Below are positions 1 to 13,565 of a DNA stretch of 64,000 bases, piece by piece. How positions within the stretch are numbered: the first letter of the stretch is position 1; each line of letters starts with the position of its first letter. Location: positions 139,440,376-139,504,375 of the forward strand of contig NC_088201.1 in the NCBI RefSeq assembly GCF_037126465.1. The letters run 5' to 3'. The DNA is from Ornithodoros turicata (lineage: Eukaryota; Arthropoda; Arachnida; Ixodida; Argasidae). The notes under the pieces are model-generated. The model had not been told where the DNA came from, made no database searches, and saw nothing but the letters and a program-made list of their open reading frames with translations. Position numbers and translations under genes: made by a program.

Positions 1-2556
1 TCAGCTTGTATGGTTCCAGTACAGATTCGTATGGGTCCTATATTAATACATATGGGCCGCCTATGAAGTCATATGTAGGCAATATGGCATTCTTATGGGT
101 ACCGTACGGAGTCATATGGAGTCAATATGGTACTTATGTGGGCCTCATATGAAGTGATATGGAACCGTATATCACATATCTTTCACCCGTATGAAGTGAT
201 GTGGGAGCAATATGGGTTCCATACGACTTCGTATGTGACAGCAATAGTACACATATGGGGCCGTATGATGCACATTAGGATTGTATGGGGGACAGGAATC
301 ACACATGACACATAATTCGAAACGTTGATTCTGCCACATAGTTATGATTACAATTATGCCAAACTAGTTTATGAAATGGGCCACTTAATTGCATCACACA
401 CTTACCTTATAAAATTGGATTGTGCGAACCAAATGTGTGTCACTGCCCTGGAGGAACGTGCAGATACATAAACTCACTGCTACGTTCCTGTGTTAGGAAC
501 TAAATAGTAATGGACGGACGGAAATGATGCAGAAATAGGATACACGCTCCGAACGACACGCGAGTTGACACACATGATTAGGTTAGGTCAGGTTGGATGA
601 TGTTACTTTTTGCTAAGAATACAATTAATTATACCCTAACATAGATTTGTCCTGCTTAACCTTATCCGGTACTCAAAGTATCGATTCTTCAGGTATTTAT
701 CTGAAGTACACGGGTAGCCTGTTCAAGACTCTTGGGGACCCTTGTGGTTCATGGCAGTAGTGAGTCTCTATCGAGTAACGGTGGTGTCGCTTGATGGCGT
801 TGTGCGTCTAATATAGAGGCCTAAAATGTTCCTATCAAAACGCTACTTGTTGTGACAGGTTCCGCATTTCTCCCCCTTCACGAACACGCCCGAAGTTTCT
901 GAGAAATCCTAACGGTAGCCGACAAATGTGGAAATTTTTGGCTTCCATCAGCACATATACGACACATTCGGAGCGCTGTCACTCCCGCGGCGTTTGCCGG
1001 ATTCACGCCAAAATTTGCGTCCAAATAGGTCTCGAATAGTTCTATGATCGGCCAAATCACACCGCGGTCCGGTCTTTAGCGGTTCGGAAATTGTGGGTGA
1101 AGACGCGTTTGCGACGCTCTTTTTGAAAACTTTGGGTCCTTTTTCGGAAGGAAGCTCGCGTCCGACGATGTTCATTTTTTGTAACCTACGCTACATGACG
1201 TAACAAACGTGACAAAATTGACCGCAGCTCAGGAACTTTACCGGTTCTCCAGTTACCAGTTTCCGTGTTTGCACTCCTCACAATACATGTGACGGCGGCC
1301 GCATTTTCCTAAAACCGCCCCAGTTGCAGCTACATAGTCGTGTGTAACATGGTTTTGAAAGTCTCGACGCGCTCTTTTCAATCGAGTTTGTCCCGCAAAG
1401 TTTCGTTCTCCAAGATAAGATATTGCCTTTGTAGTTTTTCGACGCCAATGTGTCTGGGTGTCGACGCCCCGAAACGCTTCCCGCTGTTGAGTGCTGTAAG
1501 TTACTTACCTAACGCCCGATTTACCCGGAATTTTGTGTGTGCATGCTCCGTACCCTGGACTACAAGTTTCCTATTCGGGCCACCCGTCAATTTCCAGCTG
1601 TTAGGGCGTCATTCCGAAAATTCCTGACGCAGACCCCTGGTCGGCGACATTTGTCTCAGTGTTTGGGTTCGAACCCCACGGGAGATCAGAACCTCCCTCT
1701 GATGGGCACACGTACTCAAAGCGGAGAAGGTGTAGGAACTTGCAACACCTTTTTATCTCTCTCAGTTCTCTAGTTAGGATCCCGTGGCAACGGCGGCTTC
1801 CTTATACATGGGGTGCGAGGCATTTTTTTTCGATATTGGGTGTTTCTCGGCGTAGGAAGGTGAATGAGGTCTCGTTTTGACGGGGAAAACGTCCTCTTTC
1901 CGATAGCATTGTTGTCGTGCTAGCGCCGATTTCCGTTCTCTTGATTAGCACGAAGAGCGCCGCGACTGTGGCGCCCCCAACGCCACACTCTGCATCCGCC
2001 ACTGCTCCAGTCGACGTTGGAGCACGGGAGGCGTGTGGTCGCGTGTTGTCGTCGTTCCTGTTCTGGGTGTTTCGGCGTGGCATTGGTGGCTCGGACTGTC
2101 CCGACTGTGTGTTTGTGCCTTGCTGGTGACGTCTGGACATGTTTCTCTGTTTGTACGCCTTGGAAGATACGACCAGAAGCCGTTGGGTTTCGTGAATGGA
2201 AGGTTAGTTGAGAGGCTGCTGTGTCATGATTCATGCACGGTTTGCTTGGTAACATTCCTAGCATGTGGGTTCCTATTACTTTATGCAGTCAGTGTGATGG
2301 CTACCCTCTTGAGTCCTGTTAGCTTATGCTGAACTCAGTGTGGTTGTTGCCGTAGTCGTTAACTGATATCGTCACTTGACATCGGGTGAAGTTGTCACAT
2401 GTGATGCTCCATTGGCCTGTTACAAATGGGGAATCTTTGAATTTCAGACGCTTTTGACAGATGTGTTTCTGTGCACAAGACAAATGGGCTGTCGCACTCC
2501 CGACGTAGGAAATGAACACACACGTCGCTGAGATCTTAAAAGACAAAGTAAGTTAA

Positions 2557-5500
2557 AGCTCAGCTACGCCGATTTTCGAGTGTTACAGAATGGAATGGTA
2601 CTCACACGATGTGTTCATAAGGGAACACTGATTATGTATGCAAAATAGTTATCCCAAACTCCTCGTGGTTTTCCGAAAAAGTGAATTTTTAGTTTCACTG
2701 ACATCCCGTCTTGTGGCCCGCAAACCCTGTGTCGACGACACATTCGTGGTCTGCCCGCGCTCCGGCTTGGCATGACTTTTGGCTTGGTTTCTTCCGCCAA
2801 GCCGGCCAGTTTCTTCTGCCGAGCCGTCTGCTGCGCAGATTCACATTGGGGAAGTGATAAACAGTTAGCTATTAGGGAGCCAGTATATTTCTGGACCTCA
2901 CTAAACCCACGAGGAACGTGAGTTTTGCTTCCTTCGACTGCAAAGCATTTACTAGGCCAGTACAGACTTCCTGGTGTGATTCGTGTTCTGTGCTGCGTGC
3001 CGAGAATGCGTGAGCGTTTTGCTCCCGTCTGCAGGAACACTTCAGCATGCAGTTCCAATGTTTCAAACCACAATTTTCCGAAAGGCGAAAGAGAAATCTA
3101 TTGACTGCAACAATCGGTTACAACTCCGACTGGGTGCCACCTTCGAAAGCAGCGGTTTGATCTGTTTACCTGGCTCATACGAATGTTACGGAAGCAATGC
3201 GCAACTTGTTTCACAAGAAGCCGAAGATGTCTCCTCCGGGATGCTGTGCTAACCTTATCTGCAGCAGGAGATTGCAGGGGCAGGACTAGGCAGCCGATAA
3301 AGGTAAGACGCGTAATGCTAAGTCAGTCATGCGGTGCAAATTGCATCACGTAGAAGAGAAAGATACGCTATCTGTCAGTTAGTGCTTCATCCTTTAGAGA
3401 TTACGCCCCAGCGGGTGTATTCTCAGTACAGATTTGGAATTGCCTTATTTGTTAAATGATTTCACAGGCGTTCTGGCACCACCGAAAAGCTTGCACTCCA
3501 CGTCTCAGCTATCACCGTCTGGGTTTCAAGCTGAAGGCTGTCACCAGTGCCAACCAGACGCCCCTTCAAAGTTCATCTGTTTTTGTTGACGGAACAGTGA
3601 CACATGGTACTGAGACATTTCATTTTCTGATTAATCAAGTGCATTCCATCACTTGTGCTCGATTTCTTGTGTTCGTATACCCTTGCTGTTGCTCGCTAGC
3701 TTAGAGCAACCTAAATGTCATAAATTATGTTTTTCTAGACATTCAAACAGCATCATGTGTGCAACGGTACATACTTTTTCTCAGGTGAAGTAAGGTAAAT
3801 CTGTCCGCCGTGATGTTCTGGCAGTGCAGCAGAAGCTTGTGTTGCATTCAAGTGGTATCATGTATACAAAAACTTGTTTTATGCCTTTCTGTAGCTGCTG
3901 TACTAATATTGTGAGTACAGAGACATTCCTGCTATTGTTTGTATCATCTGCAGCAGTATATTGATAATGTTAATTATTCAATGACTTCAGTTAACATTTA
4001 CATTCTTACTTCCAGGTAAACCTGTCACGCAGATGCCCTACCCCTTGGTATGCATAGTTCAAGATTGTACCGAAACAATCCACCTGGAGCATTATTCTTC
4101 AATTGGCAGTGGCATTACTATCACAACACACCACATACTGCATGTCTATGATGTGTGTACAATGCATCAAACCTATTCTCAAGTACCGGCCAGGTGGTAC
4201 GCAGTTACAACATGAAACAACTGACACAGAGACCGTAAAGTCATCCCTTTTCCTCCGCGCCTCGGGTTTCATGTTATTATCCTCAAATGCAGCTCAATCC
4301 GCCTGTGCTGTGCAGCATGACCAAAAGCATATATTGTTTGTGGTCACATGACACGGAACATAAATACAAGTGAAACCTTCCTATGTTGGACACCCGCAGT
4401 GCAGCCGAAGCGTCTCCTACTTATAGAGGTGTCAGAGTTATAGAATATGACTGCAACAAAAAATGGAAGAGATCACAGCTGTGAGAAATGTCCCCCTTCT
4501 TCAATTTAAGGTCCTTAGTGGTACCTGGTGGTGGTGCCTGGTAGTGGTACCTCTACCCACTCTTCACTGATAATTATTACTGCCTCTGGAGCTTTTCGAG
4601 CAGCAAGGACTTGTCTCTGAAGCGTCAGCCCACTTCTCATAGCTTTGGTGCAGTGCTCGTTCAAAGACTCTAGACAAACTGAAGACAAGTGCTCACATAA
4701 AGAATTACAATGTAGTCTAACAGCACTTGTTTTTGGACTCTAAAAACTAAAGCAACAAAATGCCGAGAGCAGTATAGGGGAAAAAAGGGGCAAAAGTCAA
4801 GGCCACTGGCTCATTTTGGTCTTTTTGGTGCAAAGATGGGCCGATATTGAGGTAATGTGGCCAGGGTTTTGTCCGACTTTGCAGTGAAAACCCTATCCTA
4901 CTTGCAAGATAGGGTGGTGTCCAACATAGAAAATTTCGTCCCCATGTAGTTTCAATGGGAGCCTGCCCGTGCAATGAAATCATGGGGAGTTGTCCGAGGT
5001 AGGGGGGTGTCCGACTTTGGAGGTTTTACTGTACTATAGAGCATTCTACATCATGTAATCTAGCAGTTGTTCACGTTTGAATATTTTAACCATGGAATTT
5101 ACCCTGCATGCACCATACCATGTCCAAACACGAACAACTGCTAGAGAGCAGCATGTATTGTTTCCGTATAGCACTTATGGCTTGCGTCCTGTGATCGGAA
5201 ACAGTGGTGTCTTTTTTCTGCTATAACCAGTAAACTACAGTAAAGATTTAAAAATAATGTGTCATACCATAAAGCACTATTGGAAATGGCAGTTTGTAAA
5301 ACTAGAGAAGACTATCATTAGAATGGGGGACATGTTCTACGGTGAAATTTTTTACAGTATGTGCTGTACCACGTAATGCACTGCAGGCCTATCACAGTAC
5401 AGTATGGTAACGCTCTGAATACTGATTTGCTCAAAAAAGGAATGTGTGGATTTCTTGTACTAACTTCCCCTTATGCAAGGTTGTAGAAAAATGTTTTCAG

Positions 5501-8253
5501 CTAATGGGGAGGGAGAGGACATCATTCTGGAGTCTCGTTGACCTACAGTGTGTCGTGTGTGAAGGTCATTTTGAAGAGTGTAGGTGGTACAAGACTGTGT
5601 TCCCACATTCTTGGCAGTGTTGACTAATAACCATAATAAAGTAGAGGGTACATTTGTTGCTTCATATATTTGTGTCATGGCAAAGTATGTAGAGATACAT
5701 CTGTCTCAACATGCAGGTGACAAAACTGCTTTTTATGCCTAAACTATGACAAATAGTTGTCTGTTCAGCGCCACTAATCATGTTCCGGCCTTCATGACAT
5801 GTCTGTGACATTCCAAAGTAATTAACATGTCCCATAGATGTGTGCAATGCTGAAGATGACTGTGTACCTTCTATGGATTCTTGATTCAAGAAAAGTACTG
5901 TGTGATTTGCTAACAGCACCTGGCTGTACCTTCAGAATTCTACATAAAAATATGTAAAGTTTGCCAAAGGAAACATCATGAAGGTCCATAGCGAAAAACC
6001 CTGAGACGAGGGATAGGAAGGGACATACATAATGCCTCAACATAGCGTGTTTATGTCCCTTCTTGTATCTCCTCTTCAGGTCTCGCCATCATGGACACTA
6101 TCATCAGCTCGCTTGCTGTTGAACCGTTCTTTCAACGATAAGGGTCACTTTCATGGACTGGACGGCAGCCAACATGCTGTCAATAAAAAGAATAATGGAA
6201 GGAGCTCAATATGATCCTTAGGCTGTGCGTGGTCATTGCTTTCTGACAAATGGTGACTTAGAATTTCAGGACAGTGCCTGCAGTGGTAGTATTCTTGTGT
6301 TCTCACCCTTGACGCCCATTGTTTGTCATCGGTCACCTGTAACCTGCTGATATGCACATAGCTAAAACAAAGTATAGTTGTATTTCTTTGTATACAGTTG
6401 GTACAGCACATTGTTTTTTACATGTTCTTTGGAAAATATAAATAAAAAATTCTCTTCTCTGCAAGTCTCCTGTCAGCTCTACAGAGCAGCTTCGAATTTC
6501 ACTAGAAGCCACATGTGAAACCTAGACCAAACTAGTGGTGAAGGTCCATATAGGTCATAGATAGATACTATTATTATTATTAGATCATAGGTCAGGCTTA
6601 GGTCCTGGTTGGTAGCAACGCATTTGAATTTTATTAAAAATGGGTGCAGGAGGTGACCAACATAACTAAATACACCAACTGACTCTCACAAATTTTGTGA
6701 TGTTATACTTTTGAAACAACATTAATATGCTGCAGTGGTCTTTTCTCCTTTGTTCCTTCTAACCTAGAAATATTAGGTCTTTGGCATCACCAGCCTTAGT
6801 TGCTGAGCATGCAGTTATTTACGTTGAGCACTGCTGTTTCATATTTGTTTCTCTGGACAAGCAAGCCCGCTTCCCCATTTTGATAAGAGTCTTTCAGCTT
6901 TGACAGGGCATTTGTGGACAAGGAAAACATTTGGAGTATTGTGTATTTTGCTATGAAGGCAGAGGACACCATCAACCATTTCCACCAAGGTTATTAAATT
7001 TGTGATAAAGTATATATACCTTTTGTCACTGACTAATTTGGTGGCAAAGTTACTTGAGTGGCAGTTGTGCAATTTTAAGCACATGTTTAAAAAAAATAGG
7101 ATATGGGAAGTGCTGACTGGTTGAACATGTGGAGTACCCAATATAATAATTAGGGGTTTACGTCACAAGACAACTGAGTGTGGAATACACAGCACAGTGT
7201 AATGTTCCTTATTCTGGCAATGTTAGCATGGTTCAAGAAGTGGGAAATGTTGCACTACCCTTAATAACATCTGTTGGGCCCAGCAAACAGGATACACATA
7301 CCCTGATCTGAAGACACTATGCCTAACTCAAAAGCAATATGAGATCGACCCGTACGTGTTTATTTGCTAAACTATTATGAATGAAATATGGCCTTTGTGC
7401 ACACTGAAGTAAACATGCAAAAAATACGTATAAGGGCTCTCGACCTACATGCCGCGATGCGCTCTACGAGATAAACAACACACTACAAAACTACATCCAA
7501 CACTTTTTGTGCGGGGCAACTCTAATAAGCGCTTTCATATAACCGACGAATGGTTCAACGAATGCAGTTCGAGTGGTCACGATACATTCCTACGTCGTTC
7601 ATTGCAGTCGCGCTATGATGCTGCACAATATATGCATCTCGTGTAACAAGCCTGGCAACCGCACGATGTGCATGGGCAAAAATACGGCCTTTTTTCTTTG
7701 AAGACCAGTCATCTGCAGGTATATGCTCAAACGATCACCAAGTCTCACGTTGTTGCTCAATCGCTCCCATTCCTGCACTTGTAGTAAAAGCAGCAAAAGG
7801 GTTGACGTGAATGGCAGCTGAACGGTTGAACTGCGAAGTTCTCGAGCACATAATCACAATTTCACGCCGAAAATGATGTTGAGGTGAGTTCGCGGTTGTT
7901 GTTTCCATCGTTCAATAGTTCTCGGGATTACCTGGGACGAAACGCTCATCGTAGCCGGCGGCCATAACTGGATTTCCTCGCAAACGGGAGAAGACGCCAG
8001 GGAAGTCAGAGAAAGCCTCAGCTTTCATCCAATCAGACGCACGATTCTCTATCTACGTAGATGGAGCAGGTTTATCCCATCTACGTCACAAAAATGGCTG
8101 CGCCCATGGCTTGTTTTGGTTTCTTTGATGAATTAATATTCGTAATAGGAAGACAAAATTGAGAAACGAAGGTGCGTTTCGGGGGCAGTTGGATGTGCTC
8201 GTTCTGAATATCACAACCGCTTCAACACATCGGGAAATCGGCGTAGCTGACCT
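2557..8253. mobile_element. 5.7 kb TTAA-target DNA element (Kolobok- or piggyBac-like)
   Basis: The element is flanked by TTAA at 2553-2556 and 8254-8257. Its ends are inverted repeats: AGCTCAGCTACGCCGATTT on the left and, read from the right, AGGTCAGCTACGCCGATTT. The related copies at 43725 and 48270 carry the uninterrupted site (a single TTAA near 44389 and 48921), so the insertion is directly demonstrated. TTAA duplications are made by piggyBac and Kolobok; ends beginning AG (two purines) fit Kolobok better, from family knowledge. I find no transposase; the longest open frame (2615-3073, minus) resembles nothing I know. A pogo/Tigger-like end (GGAGGTTTTACTGTA) occurs at 5015-5035, so older insertions are probably included. 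Confidence 0.8.
5051..5148. repeat. Short imperfect palindrome inside the TTAA element
   Basis: CTAGCAGTTGTTCACGTTTG near 5060 is repeated inverted near 5120-5143 with about 45 bases between the arms. It directly follows the Tigger-like end at 5035. It may be the terminus of an old MITE or simply a hairpin; nothing coding overlaps it. Confidence 0.5.
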
Positions 8254-8862
8254 TTAAGCTACAGGTCATTGCAAAGATTTTTACTGAGTTGTGTTTCCTG
8301 CAAAACAGGTAGGGTGTGCACTTCACCCATGCAACTCCAATGTCTGCTTCATGGCAGTGCAAGCTTTTACAACCGTGCTCTTGAATGTAACAAGCCAAAT
8401 AAACTGGATAACAGAGAAAAGTTTCCTGGTTCTTTTGCCACTATGTTCGCGTAAAGATATTCAGCTTATCACACCTACATTTTCAGATCTGTACTACTTT
8501 CACAATGTATCTTCCCCTTTGGTGCTTTGTGTGTAGGTGGATTTTGGTTCCCCACTATGTGTCACTGGATGCACCCTGTATAACCTTCACTCCGTATAGT
8601 CATACGACCGTTACCCGACCAGCGGCTTCTTCAACGTGGTACATAAACTTATGCTCTCTGCGCCCCGTATAAGCGTTCTCATAATTCCGTTGTGGCTCAC
8701 ACAATCACGGGGGTATATGGGTCACATGAGAATTGTATGGGACGTTTATACGGGATTGTTGAATATGGAGATTCTCGTATGGCTCATACGGGCTATATGA
8801 GGACCCCGTATGGTCTATATAACTCATATGTCCATATAACACATAACCCCATGTTCAATAAT

Positions 8863-10756
8863 GCCGAGAAACACCCAATATCGAAAAAAAAATGCCTCGC
8901 GCCCCATGTATAAGGAAGCCGCCGTTGCCACGGGATCCTAACTAGAGAACTGAGAGAGATAAAAAGGTGTTGCAAGTTCCTACACCTTCTCCGCTTTGAG
9001 TACGTGTGCCCATCAGAGGGAGGTTCTGATCTCCCGTGGGGTTCGAACCCAAACACTGAGACAAATGTCGCCGACCAGGGGTCTGCGTCAGGAATTTTCG
9101 GAATGACGCCCTAACAGCTGGAAATTGACGGGTGGCCCGAATAGGAAACTTGTAGTCCAGGGTACGGAGCATGCACACACAAAATTCCGGGTAAATCGGG
9201 CGTTAGGTAAGTAACTTACAGCACTCAACAGCGGGAAGCGTTTCGGGGCGTCGACACCCAGACACATTGGCGTCGAAAAACTACAAAGGCAATATCTTAT
9301 CTTGGAGAACGAAACTTTGCGGGACAAACTCGATTGAAAAGAGCGCGTCGAGACTTTCAAAACTATGTTACACACGACTATGTAGCTGCAACTGGGGCGG
9401 TTTTAGGAAAATGCGGCCGCCGTCACATGTATTGTGAGGAGTGCAAACACGGAAACTGGTAACTGGAGAACCGGTAAAGTTCCAGAGCTGCGGTCAATTT
9501 TGTCACGTTTGTTACGTCATGTAGCGTAGGTTACAAAAAATGAACATCGTCGGACGCGAGCTTCCTTCCGAAAAAGGACCCAAAGTTTTCAAAAAGAGCG
9601 TCGCAAACGCGTCTTCACCCACAATTTCCGAACCGCTAAAGACCGGACCGCGGTGTGATTTGGCCGATCATAGAACTATTCGAGACCTATTTGGACGCAA
9701 ATTTTGGCGTGAATCCGGCAAACGCCGCGGGAGTGACAGCGCTCCGAATGTGTCGTATATGTGCTGATGGAAGCCAAAAATTTCCACATTTGTCGGCTAC
9801 CGTTAGGATTTCTCAGAAACTTCGGGCGTGTTCGTGAAGGGGGAGAAATGCGGAACCTGTCACAACAAGTAGCGTTTTGATAGGAACATTTTAGGCCTCT
9901 ATATTAGACGCACAACGCCATCAAGCGACACCACCGTTACTCGATAGAGACTCACTACTGCCATGAACCACAAGGGTCCCCAAGAGTCTTGAGCAGGCTA
10001 CCCGTGTACTTCAGATAAATACCTGAAGAATCGATACTTTGAGTACCGGATAAGGTTAAGCAGGACAAATCTATGTTAGGGTATAATTAATTGTATTCTT
10101 AGCAAAAAGTAACATCATCCAACCTGACCTAACCTAATCATGTGTGTCAACTCGCGTGTCGTTCGGAGCGTGTATCCTATTTCTGCATCATTTCCGTCCG
10201 TCCATTACTATTTAGTTCCTAACACAGGAATGTAGCAGTGAGTTTATGTATCTGCACGTTCCTCCAGGGCAGTGACACACATTTGGTTCGCACAATCCAA
10301 TTTTATAAGGTAAGTGTGTGATGCAATTAAGTGGCCCATTTCATAAACTAGTTTGGCATAATTGTAATCATAACTATGTGGCAGAATCAACGTTTCGAAT
10401 TATGTGTCATGTGTGATTCCTGTCCCCCATACAATCCTAATGTGCATCATACGGCCCCATATGTGTACTATTGCTGTCACATACGAAGTCGTATGGAACC
10501 CATATTGCTGCCACATCACTTCATACGGGTGAAAGATATGTGATATACGGTTCCATATCACTTCATATGAGGCCCACATAAGTACCATATTGACTCCATA
10601 TGACTCCGCACGGTACCCATAAGAATGCCATATTGCCTACATATGACTTCATAGGCGGCCCATATGTATTAATATAGGACCCATACGAATCTGTACGGGA
10701 ACCATACAAGCTGATATAGGAACCATATGAGTCTCATACGGGATTTTTCAATAGGG
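8863..10756 (+). mobile_element. CAT-family element, inverted partial copy (interior plus right end)
   Basis: This plus-strand segment repeats 1-1851 in inverted orientation with only scattered single-base differences (for example near 110 versus 10610, and near 208 versus 10508). It ends in the family right terminus, CATACGGGATTTTTCAATAGGG, at 10756. It has no left end of its own: at 8863-8865 it is fused to the left-end remnant of copy A through the shared trinucleotide GCC. The arms are far more alike than either is to the copies at 43725 or 48270. Confidence 0.85.
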
Positions 10757-10849
10757 ATTCAATGAAATCAGGTGTATTAACAGATTGTAAGAACGAGAAC
10801 GACGGAAAGAAGCCTGCCGTTGCCACCGCCTATAGTCGTACTGTCGGTG

Positions 10850-11985
10850 TAGTTGTTGTTGTTAGTTTAATTTCTCGGTTAGGTAATACAGAATGGATGG
10901 GAGGCCCTGTTGCAAAGCTAGATAAAGGGCCTCCCAAGTAAGAAAGTTATGCATACATAAAGTTACATGGTGGTGACAAATGAACTGACAAAACAAGTGA
11001 CAATATATCGAGCAGAGCGGCAGTTGAACACATAATAAAGAATACAAAGAATTCGTAAAGCTAAATACATACAAGTACAGGTATAGCTACGAGGATCAAT
11101 GAAACACAAAACAGAGAAAGTTATATTAGAATAATTGTAAATGGAGGAAGCTATATGGAGGAAGCTATATGATAGAGCCTGTGGAATGCAACGATAATGA
11201 TGGTAGGTGCGTGAAATTTTTATATGAAAAGGTAACTTGTTCCAAAATGTTGCTGCCATGAAAATGAGCGTTTGTGTTCCAAAATTAGGGCATACGTGAG
11301 GTAAAAGAAAATTTCCATCGTGGGAGAATCTAGTAGAAGCTGAATGTGATAGAACACATGTAGCGTGATTCAGGCAGTCGTGTGAATTTAGATGTTTCAA
11401 TTGAAGTTACAGAACTGGTATAAATAAGTTAGTGGTGAGATATTTAATGAGGAAAACAGCCGACGGGAGCTGCTGGATGGGGTGGGGGTATCTTTATCGA
11501 AATAACGAAAAAAATATATATAAAAAAAGGGAGGGCGGTCTGCTTGTCGAGACAAGCGGCAAGTTGCCGCCAATTCTGGATGGGGACGGGGATAGACGTA
11601 ATGACCCGAATGGCTCTTTTTCGATCCGTGTTAATAGATAGGTGCGAATGATATGTTGATCCCCATGGTGTCACGCAGTAGGATAAGTGAGAGTGAATAA
11701 AAGCACATTACAGGGGAAGTGAGTATGTGTAGCAGGAAAAAAAGTCTATATTTGATGAGTATATGCATGCCAAAAGCTATGTGTCGGTTAATGTGAGAAA
11801 TGTGACGGGCAAACATAGCATTAGGGGCATTTTTTAGAGTATATTTTTACTCCTAAAAATGTAACACTGTTGGAAAGTACGAGTTCTTGATCATTCATGT
11901 TAAGGTGGGCATCGCGGGTATTTTCTAATGGGGGCTATAGTTTATTAGCTTGTCCATAAACACCCCGATGACCTTCTAATATGGT
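10850..11985 (-). pseudogene. Non-LTR retrotransposon remnant, C-terminal part of reverse transcriptase and 3' UTR
   Basis: Read on the minus strand, conceptual translation in broken frames shows the C-terminal zone of a CR1/Jockey-type reverse transcriptase: a FLGVKI motif near 11880, KRAIRVIT near 11610, and a FWNKLPFHI motif near 11240, which is the usual end of these ORF2 proteins. It stops in an (ACA)n-type tail at about 10850. Frameshifts, stops and a foreign-looking patch at about 11455-11590 show it is dead. The protein lacks its endonuclease and catalytic palm, so it is a 5'-truncated insertion lying next to the 3' end of a second remnant. Confidence 0.65.
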
Positions 11986-12582
11986 ACAATGGTTAGTACA
12001 AAACAGTGGAAAATTAATTAGTTAAACACTGTACAATCAAAAACGTCAATGTCACGGTTTTCATTATTATAAATATGCTGCACACGGGCCAGGGGACTCA
12101 GTGAGCTAAATCTTGGAACATTAAAAACACGACACTGACACTGACTTCTCATTGGTGCATAAAAACTAACTGATTCGACCAAACACTGGCTATCGAAAAT
12201 GCCATGAACACATTTGCACAAAAAAAAAGGGATCGACTTTTGCGTCTCGCAACCAACGTGTCTAGATTGCAACGGCTAAGTATACTGTTGTATTCATAAA
12301 AATAGCGTCTCCCGAGATATCAATCAAAGTAAATTCTAGTAAATCGGCGTCGTACATTTTCTATGGTTGATGTCAAAACATTTCCAATATAATTCGATAC
12401 AACGGAGCAGTACCCTAGCTTTGGCAAGATTAAAGAACGGTACAATCTAATGAGACAATGAGGATCGCTGAATCCACGCGTAATCCTTGACACAAACCCC
12501 AGTACTGAGTAGGACGTGCTAATAATATAATTAACATGTTCGACGAATTTCAACTTACTCTCTACGGAAACACCCAAGTCGT

Positions 12583-12842
12583 CGCACTCTCCGAGTCTCT
12601 TCGTCAGCTGGACTCTCGCCCCTTCTCCCTATCGAAATTGCTTGGTCCCTGGCCCAATGCAGCCCAGCAACGATCTGCGCTCAAAGCTCTTTTGACATTT
12701 CTGGACACCATCGGACTTCGATCGTTATTGTGAAGGGGCTCATTATTTTATTTCCCACATCCCCACCAGCAATGCGGTAGAGTATCGCCCCTGGCGATGA
12801 ACCTCCCCACTCTCCATCTCAAAATAAAGTTGTTGTTGTTTG
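12583..12842 (+). mobile_element. I-like LINE 3' tail inserted in the EN-RT remnant
   Basis: This 260-bp, 5'-truncated fragment is flanked by the 12-bp duplication CACCCAAGTCGT (12571-12582 and 12843-12854). It matches the 3' end of the element at 24600-25102, including the last coding stretch, a TGA stop at about 12731-12733, and a short (GTT)n tail after AAAATAAAG. Target-primed reverse transcription explains the truncation and tail. It is antisense to its host LINE and younger than it. Confidence 0.9.
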
Positions 12843-13565
12843 CACCCAAGTCGTGAGTTACGAGCGATGTTTTCAAAGTATGTACGAGAAGTCAATAGAA
12901 GAACGTTTCCTGGTAAGAGGTATTACAAATGTTTTCGATGTGTTTTAGAATACCCCGTTCTGACCACACCATAATTTTACTTTGTTAATTTCACTTTGAA
13001 GAACAAAGCAATCATTTTTCGAAGCTATAGGCATGTAAAGCAAAATATCATCAGCGTAAAGCAGTATCTTCGTAAAATTTAAGTTAAAACATAGGTCGTT
13101 AACAAATACGTTAAACAGAAGAGGCCCAAATACAGAGCCCTGTGGAACCCCATGTACAGCATAATATGCTTGCGACAAGCAGCCAAACACACGTACGAAG
13201 TTATTCCTATGTGTAAGATAGTATAAGAAAAATGAGTAAGGTAAAGAGGATTACTAACACCATAACAATTAAACTTTGACACAAGGGCCTGGTGCGAAAC
13301 TAGATCGAAAGCCTTTGACAATCAAAATCGACACAGTCAACCTGACCGCCTTCTTCAAATACAGAACATACATCATTCAAAAAGGAAACCAAGTTAGATT
13401 CGGTGGATCTGCCTGGCATAAAACCATGGTGATGTGGTACGATTCTCCGTTTAAAATAATGCATGAGGCGGTTACGCAGAATGATTTCAAAAACCTTGGC
13501 AAATGCAGGTAACAGTGATACTGGACGGTAGTTTATTACATCACATTTGTTCCCGTACTTATATA

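Larger units (their letters stand above)
1..8862 (-). mobile_element. CAT-family DNA transposon, copy A (interrupted, left end truncated)
   Basis: This is a minus-strand copy of the family seen complete at 43725-47822 and 48270-51308. The right end lies just before the window; the interior runs 1-2556 and resumes at 8258-8862 after a 5.7 kb insertion. The left end stops short of its terminal ~90 bases at about 8862, where it joins an inverted partial copy. No transposase is recognisable; the short open frames differ between copies and look non-coding, so the family appears non-autonomous. Both subterminal zones are arrays of CCATATG/CATACG-like words. Assignment to a superfamily is uncertain; complete copies suggest a short TA-containing target duplication. 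Confidence 0.8.
1..10714. repeat. Large inverted repeat: arms 1-1851 and 8863-10714
   Basis: Base 1 pairs with 10714 and base 1851 with 8863, giving arms of about 1.85 kb separated by 7 kb. The left arm reaches the window edge, so the true arm may be ~40 bases longer, up to the right terminus. The spacer contains the truncated left end and the TTAA element. Confidence 0.9.
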
